18,056 nucleotides of DNA from NCBI GenBank assembly GCA_011524575.1, contig WTKB01000220.1, positions 1-18,056 on the forward strand. Direction: 5' to 3'. Origin of the DNA: Aquimarina sp. GTDB taxonomy: Bacteria; Bacteroidota; Bacteroidia; Flavobacteriales; Flavobacteriaceae. The position numbers were made by a program, and so were the translations under genes. Of the stretch, positions 7,207 through 14,300 are shown in pieces (positions within the stretch are counted from its first letter, which is position 1; each line of letters begins with the position of its first letter). Below the pieces are notes generated by a model that ran no database searches, was not told the DNA's origin, and saw nothing but the letters and a program-made list of their open reading frames with translations.

Positions 7207-8288
7207 GTTTAAGAAAAGTACCTAAAGGTATTTTAAAAGATGGTTTTACAACGGGTACGGCTGCAACTGCTGCTGCAAAGGCGGGGTTAATGGCTATTAT
7301 TAATCAAAAAGTACCTAATGCTGTAAAAGTATATTTGCCTATTGGTAAAGTTTTAGAAATTCCTATTCATTATGGGGAGTTCACTACAAACACCGCTAAT
7401 TGTTCTGTAATTAAAGATGCTGGAGATGATCCAGATGTGACCAATGGAGCAGAGATTGGTTGTAAATTGGCTTTAAATTCAAGTCAGGGAATCACCTTTA
7501 TAGCCGGTCAAGGCGTTGGTACGGTAACTTTGGAGGGTTTAGAGTTAGCTGTGGGAGAACCTGCGATTAATCCTGTCCCAAGGAAAATGATTACCAGTGC
7601 ACTTCAAAAGTTAATACACGATTTTAATCTAGAGTGTGGAATCTTGGTAACAGTATATGTGGTTAATGGAAAAAAACTAGCTAAACGTACGTTAAATGAG
7701 CGAGTTGGTATTGTTGATGGGATCTCTATTTTAGGAACAACAGGTATTGTAAAGCCTTATTCATCGGCTTCATATATCGCAAGTATTGAGCAAGGTATTG
7801 ATGTTGCTATTGCCAATGAAACAAAAGAGTTAGTCATTAGTTCTGGGGCAAGAAGTGAAAAGTATTTATCAGAAAAGTTTAATTACCTGCCTGAGTACGC
7901 TTTTATTCATTATGGAAATTGGATTGGTGAAACATTACATAAAATAAATACAGTACCTATTGAAAAAGTAAGTATAGGTATCATGCTTGGCAAAGCCGTG
8001 AAGTTAGCAGCAGGAAGTACGGATACTCATAGTTGTGTTTCGAGTTGGAATAAAGATTTTGTAGTTGATTTAGCCCAGCAAGTTGGTTTTAAAGATACTG
8101 ATAAAATATATGATTTAAACATGGCAGGACGTTTAGTGGAGTTGTTTGCATTTGAACAAAATTCTCCATTTTTTCAATTACTATTAACACACTGTTATCA
8201 ACATACTCATCTAAAAATAAAGCGGGTTATATTAGATATTTATCTCATTCACAAGAACGGCACACTTATAAAATTTATTAAAAAATGA
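7203..8288 (+). CDS. cbiD: cobalt-precorrin-5B C1-methyltransferase
   Basis: CbiD methylates C1 of cobalt-precorrin-5B in the oxygen-independent route; aerobic producers use the unrelated CobF instead. The 361 residues open with the diagnostic KDGFTTGTAATAAAKAG (12-28), followed by VIKDAGDDPDVTNGAEI and AGQGVGTVTLEGLELAVGEP in the first half. The second half carries the GIMLGKAVKLAAGSTDTHS segment near the putative SAM site. Family and length are a clear match. Together with cbiG it is the strongest marker that this cluster uses early-cobalt chemistry. Four-base overlaps on both sides (cbiJ before, the permease after) suggest coupled translation. Confidence 0.95.
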   Translation: MSLRKVPKGILKDGFTTGTAATAAAKAGLMAIINQKVPNAVKVYLPIGKVLEIPIHYGEFTTNTANCSVIKDAGDDPDVTNGAEIGCKLALNSSQGITFIAGQGVGTVTLEGLELAVGEPAINPVPRKMITSALQKLIHDFNLECGILVTVYVVNGKKLAKRTLNERVGIVDGISILGTTGIVKPYSSASYIASIEQGIDVAIANETKELVISSGARSEKYLSEKFNYLPEYAFIHYGNWIGETLHKINTVPIEKVSIGIMLGKAVKLAAGSTDTHSCVSSWNKDFVVDLAQQVGFKDTDKIYDLNMAGRLVELFAFEQNSPFFQLLLTHCYQHTHLKIKRVILDIYLIHKNGTLIKFIKK

Positions 8289-9004
8289 CACTAACTTCAT
8301 TAATCAGACCCTTAATGGCGGGGATCTTACATTCTTTTGAACCAGATCATGTTACGGCTATTTCTGTGTTGGCCACTGAAAATGCAATAACCCAAAAGAA
8401 AGTGAGTTTAAAGATGGTACTTAAAGCCTCTCAATGGGCTTTTGGGCATTCGTTTACTCTTTTGCTTTTTGGGGGATTAGCCTTACTCTTTAAAAGTATG
8501 TTTAACCTACTGATAAATGATATTTCTTTTTATGCGGAATGGGCAGTAGGTCCAATTATGATTTGGTTAGGGATTGTTGCTATTAAAAGAAATCACCGAA
8601 TTAATGAAATGGTGCAAATACATAAAAAAATTGAAGCACATGAACATGATCTTAGCAATCCTATTCATTTACACGGAACACAAGGGGAGGAAATAGCCGT
8701 TAATCCGATGAGTAAATCTTTTTGGATTGGTATGCTGCATGGATTGGCAGGTACGGGAGGAGCTTTAACTTCCGCATTGGTTTTAAGTAGTTCTTCTACA
8801 AAAGAAGCTATTTTGATCTTAGCCATAGAATCACTCGGAATAATTATAGCTATGGCTGCCTATAGTTATGTACTTATTTCTGTGGTGAGTCGGTTTTTAG
8901 AACGGAATTTAGCTGTTTTTAAATGGATGAATGGTGTAACAGGGGTTGCATCGATAGTTATTGGAATTGTATGGATATATAACAATACTTTGATTTTATG
9001 GTAG
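8285..9004 (+). CDS. NicO/UreH-like cobalt or nickel permease
   Basis: A 239-residue inner-membrane protein with about five or six hydrophobic segments (roughly 5-28, 47-70, 83-101, 145-168, 175-200 and 215-235). It carries H-x4-D-H in HSFEPDH (His16, Asp21, His22), the metal-selectivity signature of Ni/Co transporters, then FGHS at 53-56 and HGLAGTGGAL at 152-161. The loop between membrane segments (about 104-130) is rich in His and Glu. Classic NiCoT proteins are longer and usually have HAFDADH, so this is a divergent, short NicO/UreH-type member. Lying between cbiD and the chelatase motor gene, it probably imports Co2+ for the cluster; the metal is inferred. No CbiMNQO transporter is seen. 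Confidence 0.85.
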   Translation: MTLTSLIRPLMAGILHSFEPDHVTAISVLATENAITQKKVSLKMVLKASQWAFGHSFTLLLFGGLALLFKSMFNLLINDISFYAEWAVGPIMIWLGIVAIKRNHRINEMVQIHKKIEAHEHDLSNPIHLHGTQGEEIAVNPMSKSFWIGMLHGLAGTGGALTSALVLSSSSTKEAILILAIESLGIIIAMAAYSYVLISVVSRFLERNLAVFKWMNGVTGVASIVIGIVWIYNNTLILW

Positions 9005-10659
9005 TCACTAATAAAAATAAGAATTTTCCTTTTTCAGCTGTAATTGGTCAAGACCGATTTAAGTTAACCTTAATTTTAAACTTAATAGATCCATTAATAG
9101 GTGGGGTATTAGCTATTGGTGATAAGGGTACGGGGAAAACAACACTTATTAGGTCGTTAACTCATCTAGTAATTGCCAATCAGCATGTTCCTTTTGTGAA
9201 TTTACCCATTGGTGTCTCAGAGGATCGTTTGATGGGAAGTATTGATTTAGAACAGTTAATTAATAATAAAAAAGAAGTTGTTAATCCAGGCTTAATGACA
9301 CAAGCTCATCAAGGGGTTTTGTATATTGATGAGGTGAATTTATTACAAGATTATCTTACAGATATTTTGTTAGATGCTTCTTCATCGGGTTGCTATTATC
9401 TGGAACGAGAAGGGGTTTCTCGTCATTTTAAAAGTCAGTTTTGTTTGGTAGGTTCCATGAACCCTGAAGAAGGAGAACTCCGACCACAGTTTAAAGATCG
9501 TTTTGGTTTAAGTGTTCTTATAAAGACACCTATAGATGTTAAAATTCGTCAAGAGATCATTAAACGTCGTTTGGAATTTGATGACAATCCGTCAAAGTTT
9601 CTTACAAGTTATCAGCAAAAAGATAAAAGTATTGCTTTACAAATAGAAAAGGCGAAAACTAATTTAAAAACAATAGAAGTTAATGAGCGTCTTATTGCTT
9701 ATTGTAGTCAGTTAGCTGCCCAGAATAACGTAGAGGGCTTGCGTGCCGATATTTTACTTTTAAAAACAGCAAGGGCTTTTGCGGCTTATCATAATGCTAC
9801 AAAAGTTACTGAAGAGCATGTCGATCAAATTGCTGATTTTGTGTTAAATCATAGGCGTTTAGATACGCCTCAATCTAATGAAAATAGATCATCAAACAAT
9901 CCGTATCACCAACCACAATATCAAGAATCATCTTTAGAAAATACCATTTCTAAACCTAATAATCAGGATTTGGAGTTGAGTTTACTTCCTAGAAATGAAT
10001 TTGAAAAGCACCGTTCTATGGGTAAACCTACAGTGGGGGCTATAACTCATAAAAACCCATCTGGAAACTTAAAAACGAGAGCCACTAGAAAAACAGTAAG
10101 CCAGTACTTAACTACCGATAAATTTGAATTAAAAACAAAACGAGAACAGTACCTGTTAAAAGAACATCATATTTTTTTAATAGATTCTAGTGGTTCGATG
10201 CTAAGAGATAAAATTATAAGATATGCTAAAGGTACGGTTAATAAAATCGCCCTTAAGTCTAAAAACCAAAGTACGCAGTTTTCTATAGTTTCTTTATTTG
10301 ATGGTGATGCACAACACCTTTTACAAAAAACAAGGGTGTTAAAACAGGTCGAGGATGCGTTACTAACTTTAAAAACGGGTGGTAAGACCAATTTGGTAGC
10401 GGGTTTAAAACTGGTAAAAAGAATTGGTGTGGATACCGCATTTCAATACCACCTTCATATAATAACGGATGGAAAGTTATGTACCGAGACGCATACTTTG
10501 GAAACGCTTGTTTTGGCTTATCAAACCTATTGTAAAGCCATACATCATACTCAAGTTATAGATGTTGAAAATGCAAGGATAAAAATAGGAATTGCCAGTG
10601 AGTTTGCTTCTCGTATAGGTGCAAATTATGAAACTTTAATTACAGAAAATGACTACTAA
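8998..10659 (+). CDS. ChlI-ChlD-like AAA+/vWA subunit, probable cobaltochelatase motor
   Basis: A 553-residue fusion of a magnesium-chelatase-type AAA+ domain with a von Willebrand A domain. The AAA+ part has Walker A GDKGTGKTT (41-49), Walker B GVLYIDEVNLL (106-116), and the sensor and arginine region VGSMNPEEGELRPQFKDRFG (151-170). An N/Q/S-rich linker covers about 290-385. The vWA domain at about 388-553 holds a complete MIDAS: D-S-S-G-S at 396-400, Thr464 in GGKTNL and Asp491 in TDG. Such subunits power a large CobN/BchH/ChlH subunit. As cobN lies downstream and no chlorophyll genes are seen, it most likely serves CobN in place of CobS and CobT. It overlaps the permease by seven bases. 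Confidence 0.88.
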   Translation: MVVTNKNKNFPFSAVIGQDRFKLTLILNLIDPLIGGVLAIGDKGTGKTTLIRSLTHLVIANQHVPFVNLPIGVSEDRLMGSIDLEQLINNKKEVVNPGLMTQAHQGVLYIDEVNLLQDYLTDILLDASSSGCYYLEREGVSRHFKSQFCLVGSMNPEEGELRPQFKDRFGLSVLIKTPIDVKIRQEIIKRRLEFDDNPSKFLTSYQQKDKSIALQIEKAKTNLKTIEVNERLIAYCSQLAAQNNVEGLRADILLLKTARAFAAYHNATKVTEEHVDQIADFVLNHRRLDTPQSNENRSSNNPYHQPQYQESSLENTISKPNNQDLELSLLPRNEFEKHRSMGKPTVGAITHKNPSGNLKTRATRKTVSQYLTTDKFELKTKREQYLLKEHHIFLIDSSGSMLRDKIIRYAKGTVNKIALKSKNQSTQFSIVSLFDGDAQHLLQKTRVLKQVEDALLTLKTGGKTNLVAGLKLVKRIGVDTAFQYHLHIITDGKLCTETHTLETLVLAYQTYCKAIHHTQVIDVENARIKIGIASEFASRIGANYETLITENDY

Positions 10660-11167
10660 AATGATTCATGTTATCACAGGTGGACAGCGTTCAGGTAAAA
10701 GCGAATACGGAGAAAAGGTGGCATTAGATTTAGATCACACACCTACCTATTTAGCCACCTCAAAATATTGGGATGAGGAATACCGAAAACGTATTGAAAT
10801 TCATCAAGAAAGACGCACAGATAACTGGACAACCATAGAAGAAACCTTATACATAAGTAAAGTTCAAGCATGTAATAAAGTACTTTTTATAGATTGTATC
10901 ACCTTATGGATTACCAATGTAATGGAGCATTTTGAATACCATTCAGGTAAAAGTTATGCCTTTATAGTTAAAGAGTGGGACAAAGTATGTGCAATAAATA
11001 AGTGTATTATAGCCATTACTAATGAAATAGGTTTAGGAGTAATTCCTATGGAAAAATCTACAAGACAATTTGTGGATCTGCAAGGTAAAGTCAATCAGTA
11101 TATTGCCCGTACATCCACTCGAGTAGATTTTATGGTTTCTGGAATACCAATACCTGCAAAACGATGA
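10649..11167 (+). CDS. cobU: adenosylcobinamide kinase / adenosylcobinamide-phosphate guanylyltransferase
   Basis: CobU/CobP phosphorylates adenosylcobinamide and transfers GMP to give adenosylcobinamide-GDP, ready for the lower ligand. The 172 residues show the P-loop GGQRSGKS at 11-18. His52 in RIEIHQERR aligns with the guanylylated His46 of Salmonella CobU, and NEIGLGVIP followed by GKVNQYIA near the C-terminus is typical. The start at 10649 overlaps the previous gene by 11 bases. A second ATG at 10661 would give a protein four residues shorter, starting MIHVITGG, nearer the family norm, so the exact start is uncertain. The stop overlaps the cbiA start in ATGA. Confidence 0.94.
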   Translation: MTTKMIHVITGGQRSGKSEYGEKVALDLDHTPTYLATSKYWDEEYRKRIEIHQERRTDNWTTIEETLYISKVQACNKVLFIDCITLWITNVMEHFEYHSGKSYAFIVKEWDKVCAINKCIIAITNEIGLGVIPMEKSTRQFVDLQGKVNQYIARTSTRVDFMVSGIPIPAKR

Positions 11168-12498
11168 AACATCAATTTATTATAGCTGCCCCAAATAGTA
11201 ATGCAGGTAAAACAACCATTACTTTAGGTCTATTACGATTATTTAAGAAAAAGAATATATCTGTGCAACCTTTTAAAATAGGTCCTGATTATATAGATCC
11301 TAAGTTTCATCAATTAGCTTGTAGTAGTGTAGGTGTTAATTTAGATCTATTTATGATGACTCCAGATGAAATAAATCAAAATTTAAGAGCGTACGGTAAA
11401 GATATGCAAGTTAATTGTATAGAGGGTGTGATGGGACTTTTTGATGGTGCTCAAAAAGACAAAGGCAGTACTGCAGATCTATCCAAAAAACTTCAAACAC
11501 CTGTTTTATTGGTGATTGATGCTAAAGCTGTGGCTTACTCCGTAGCACCGCTGATTCAAGGTTTTGTTAATTTTGATAAAAATGTAAGCATTATGGGGGT
11601 AGTTTTCAATAGAGTGGGTTCGTCACGTCATTATAAGATATTACAAGAAGCATGTGAAGATATCGGTGTTCCTTGTTTTGGATATTTATCGAAGTTAAAA
11701 GACATAACCATTCCATCAAGACATTTAGGCTTAAATATCGATCAAATAGAAAAATTTGATGTGGTGATTGATCAAATAGCCACAGAACTAGCCCATACTC
11801 TAGATTGGAAAGCGGTTTTAGATGCTTCTCAGTGTTGTGATTCACTTTTAAATATTACTACCGATCATACTATCGAAAACAAGCAGAATTATTCTAAAAA
11901 AATAAAGTTTGCAGTGGCTAAAGATGCGGCGTTTAATTTTATATATCCGCAAAATATTTCAGCAATGGAAGCACTAGGGGAGGTGGAGTTTTTTAGTCCA
12001 ATCCATGATAGAAATATCCCTGATTGTGATTTTATATACCTTCCAGGTGGTTATCCAGAAAGTTATTTAAAGGAATTATCTAGTAATACTTCGATGCTGG
12101 ATAGTATCCGAAATTTTGCTGAAAATAATGGGCAAATATATGCAGAATGTGGAGGAATGATGTATTTAGGGAAATCGATTTTATCTGAGCAAAAAGAGTC
12201 TTTTAAAATGGTAGGTTATTTTAATTTCGATACCACATTAGCTGATAAGAAATTACATTTAGGATACAGAACTTCAAAGATGCCTCAAAGTACTTTTAAA
12301 GGTCATGAGTTCCATTATTCTAGTCTGATTAACGATAAAGAAGTGGATATAGATGCAGTGGTGCTTAATGCTAGAGAAGAAAACACAAACACAAAAATTT
12401 ATAAAAAAAATAAAGTTATAGCCACTTATATTCATCATTATTTTGGCACACCAGAGCTGTTATTAGCGTTCATTAATCACTTCCATATAAAAAATTAA
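11164..12498 (+). CDS. cbiA: cobyrinate a,c-diamide synthase
   Basis: This glutamine-dependent, ATP-using enzyme amidates the a and c acetate side chains of cobyrinic acid. The 444 residues comprise an N-terminal ATP-binding domain (APNSNAGKTT at 9-18, KIGPDYIDPKFH at 38-49, EGVMGLFDG at 87-95) and a C-terminal class I glutamine amidotransferase domain. The latter has LPGGYPES at 293-300, the nucleophile Cys329 in YAECGGMMYL and a histidine pair at 424-425 in YIHHYFG. It is CbiA/CobB rather than cobyric acid synthase CbiP/CobQ because of the GPDYIDPKFH signature and the GGYPE loop. It follows cobU with a four-base overlap. CbiP, needed for the remaining four amidations, is not in this window. 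Confidence 0.95.
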   Translation: MKHQFIIAAPNSNAGKTTITLGLLRLFKKKNISVQPFKIGPDYIDPKFHQLACSSVGVNLDLFMMTPDEINQNLRAYGKDMQVNCIEGVMGLFDGAQKDKGSTADLSKKLQTPVLLVIDAKAVAYSVAPLIQGFVNFDKNVSIMGVVFNRVGSSRHYKILQEACEDIGVPCFGYLSKLKDITIPSRHLGLNIDQIEKFDVVIDQIATELAHTLDWKAVLDASQCCDSLLNITTDHTIENKQNYSKKIKFAVAKDAAFNFIYPQNISAMEALGEVEFFSPIHDRNIPDCDFIYLPGGYPESYLKELSSNTSMLDSIRNFAENNGQIYAECGGMMYLGKSILSEQKESFKMVGYFNFDTTLADKKLHLGYRTSKMPQSTFKGHEFHYSSLINDKEVDIDAVVLNAREENTNTKIYKKNKVIATYIHHYFGTPELLLAFINHFHIKN

Positions 12499-12501
12499 GA
12501 A

Positions 12502-13086
12502 ATGAAAATTTATACAAAAAAAGGAGATAAGGGTACTACAGGAGTATTCGGAGGAAAAAGAGTTCCTAAAAATAATGCAAGGATTGAATGTATTGGGACA
12601 TTAGATGAGGTGAACTCAACTATAGGTTTAATGCGAGCTAAATTAGGTAACGACCACGAGTGGCAACCTAATTTACATCGTATTCAAAAAGATATGATGA
12701 ATATGATGTCTCATTTAGCACGTCCATCAGATTCCAAGAAAACAAACACCAATCCTGAACCTATTGATGGAGCCGAATTTTGTGAAACTTGGCTTGATGA
12801 ATTGGAAGCAGGTATAAGTACGCCCTCAGATTATTTTTTATTACCAGGAGGGAATGAAATTTCTGCACTTTGTCATGTGTGTCGCACCCAAGTAAGAAGA
12901 GGGGAAAGACAATTGGTGACTTTAATGCAAGAAGATCCCGAAAGTGTTCCTGATTATATTATGAGTTATGTAAATAGATTATCAGATTTATTTTTTACCA
13001 TGGCTAGAGCAGAAATGGATAAACATGGCGTTGCCGAAGAAAAGTGGAATTTGTTCTTATATAAAAAGAAAAAAAAGACTTCTTAG
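12502..13086 (+). CDS. PduO-type ATP:cob(I)alamin adenosyltransferase
   Basis: The enzyme transfers the adenosyl group of ATP to reduced cobalt, forming the Co-C bond of adenosylated corrinoids. The 194-residue helical protein has the N-terminal ATP loop YTKKGDKGTTGVFGGKRVPK (4-23), RIECIGTLDEVNSTIG at 27-42, LPGGNE at 114-119, CRTQVRRGER at 127-136 and YVNRLSDLFF at 156-165. This is the PduO family, unrelated to CobA/BtuR adenosyltransferases. It begins three bases after cbiA, so it belongs to the same transcription unit. The C-terminus is lysine-rich (residues 188-192). The last base pair-and-a-half of its TAG stop falls within the end of the reduced repeat copy that follows. Confidence 0.94.
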   Translation: MKIYTKKGDKGTTGVFGGKRVPKNNARIECIGTLDEVNSTIGLMRAKLGNDHEWQPNLHRIQKDMMNMMSHLARPSDSKKTNTNPEPIDGAEFCETWLDELEAGISTPSDYFLLPGGNEISALCHVCRTQVRRGERQLVTLMQEDPESVPDYIMSYVNRLSDLFFTMARAEMDKHGVAEEKWNLFLYKKKKKTS

Positions 13087-13125
13087 AGCTTGTTTAAAGG
13101 GAATACAGGAAGTAGTGAGTTTAAA
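13085..13125 (+). repeat. internally deleted copy of the inverted repeat
   Basis: AGAGCTTGTTTAAA at 13085-13098 is identical to the left end of the full element at 6244. After two bases comes a 25-base stretch at 13101-13125 that matches 6367-6391, near the right end, with a single T-to-A difference. The roughly 110 bases of interior are missing, and the outermost right end is degraded. It begins within the stop codon of the PduO-type gene, in the 98-bp gap before cobW. The rest of the gap is A-rich with no promoter I can defend. Confidence 0.75.
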
Positions 13126-13184
13126 AAATTCTTAAAAAAGTTATTACACAAAAAAGAAATACAAACAATTAATAACTTAAAAAA

Positions 13185-14279
13185 ATGAATATGAAAATAC
13201 CGATTACCATAGTTACAGGTTTTTTAGGAGTAGGAAAAACTACCTTGGTGCATAATATGTTAAAAAATGCCAATGGAAAACGTATTGCGGTTTTAGTTAA
13301 TGAATTTGGAGATGTAGATGTAGATGGACAATTAATTGCTCCCTCAGATTGCGGTGATGAGGATTGCAACCTTGTGCAATTGCCAAATGGATGTATTTGT
13401 TGCACCGTACAAGAAGAGTTTTTGCCTTCTATGTTGCAATTATTAGAACGCAAACACGAGATTGATCATATTGTTATAGAAACTTCGGGTTTATCCATGC
13501 CTAAACCTCTTGTGAAAGCCGTTAATTGGCCAGACCTAAAGCCTCATATTACTATAGATGCCGTTATTACTGTGGTTGACGCTGTAGGTATTGCAACAGG
13601 AGAAATATGTGATAGAGAGCGTGTACAAGCACAACGTTTAGCAGATGATACATTGGATCATGAAACCCCTATTGAAGAGCTGTTTTTAGATCAGTTAACT
13701 TGTGCAGATTTGGTACTGGTAAGTAAAAGAGATTTGGTTGATGATCAAAAGTTTTCTGAAATTATTAAAATCATAGAAGACAAAGCACGTCCAAATGTCA
13801 AAATAGTACCTGTTAAAAATGGAGTTTTAGACAATGCCTTATTACTAGGTATAGAGGCATCGGCAGAAAATGATGTAGCTAACCGTCATTCTATTCATGA
13901 AGAACATCATAAGCACGGACACCATCACCATCATAATGATGATATAAAATCTGTTTTATTAGAATATCCAGAAACTAAGGATATAAAATCTTTAGTTTCC
14001 GAGCTAAAAGCTCTTGTAGAAAAACATGAAATATATAGGATTAAAGGTTTTGTAAATATTCCTAACAAGCCTATGCGTATGGTTTTACAAGGGGTGGGTA
14101 CTCGTTTTGACTATTATTTTGAAAAGCCATGGGCAGCAAACGAAGTTCGTAAAACAAGTATTGTGGTTATTGGTCGAAATATAGCTCTTTCGGAGGAAAA
14201 CGAGGTGATTACAGCGATACATCATCACGATCACAGCCATGACCATAGTCACAGTCACGATCATAACCATTCTCATTAA
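13185..14279 (+). CDS. cobW: CobW-family GTPase, cobalt metallochaperone candidate
   Basis: A G3E GTPase of the COG0523/CobW family; members deliver metal ions, and CobW is linked to supplying Co2+ to CobN chelatases. The 364 residues show Walker A GFLGVGKTT at 12-20, the metal-binding CICC motif at 70-73, ETSGLSMP at 99-106 and SKRD at 180-183 as the guanine-specificity motif. A CobW C-terminal domain follows at about 280-340. Two histidine tracts stand out: 10 His in residues 235-250, between the two domains, and 11 His in the last 19 residues. These could store or buffer metal. It follows the reduced repeat copy and lies 21 bases before cobN. Zinc rather than cobalt cannot be excluded by sequence. 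Confidence 0.92.
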   Translation: MNMKIPITIVTGFLGVGKTTLVHNMLKNANGKRIAVLVNEFGDVDVDGQLIAPSDCGDEDCNLVQLPNGCICCTVQEEFLPSMLQLLERKHEIDHIVIETSGLSMPKPLVKAVNWPDLKPHITIDAVITVVDAVGIATGEICDRERVQAQRLADDTLDHETPIEELFLDQLTCADLVLVSKRDLVDDQKFSEIIKIIEDKARPNVKIVPVKNGVLDNALLLGIEASAENDVANRHSIHEEHHKHGHHHHHNDDIKSVLLEYPETKDIKSLVSELKALVEKHEIYRIKGFVNIPNKPMRMVLQGVGTRFDYYFEKPWAANEVRKTSIVVIGRNIALSEENEVITAIHHHDHSHDHSHSHDHNHSH

Positions 14280-14300
14280 TCTATTTAAAAATAAAAAAAA

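Noticed and set aside
8998..10659. Magnesium chelatase for chlorophyll synthesis
   Set aside because: The domains fit ChlI/ChlD, but no chlorophyll genes are present and cobN is encoded downstream in a B12 cluster, so cobalt chelation is the better reading.
13169..13453. A minus-strand open frame over the start of cobW
   Set aside because: It is opposite the Walker A and CICC region of cobW, whose reading frame is unambiguous.
13905..13935. Short CAT/CAC-rich stretches here and at 14217-14276, resembling a DNA repeat
   Set aside because: They encode the histidine tracts of CobW; there are no regular spacers or identical units, so this is neither a CRISPR array nor a non-coding repeat.
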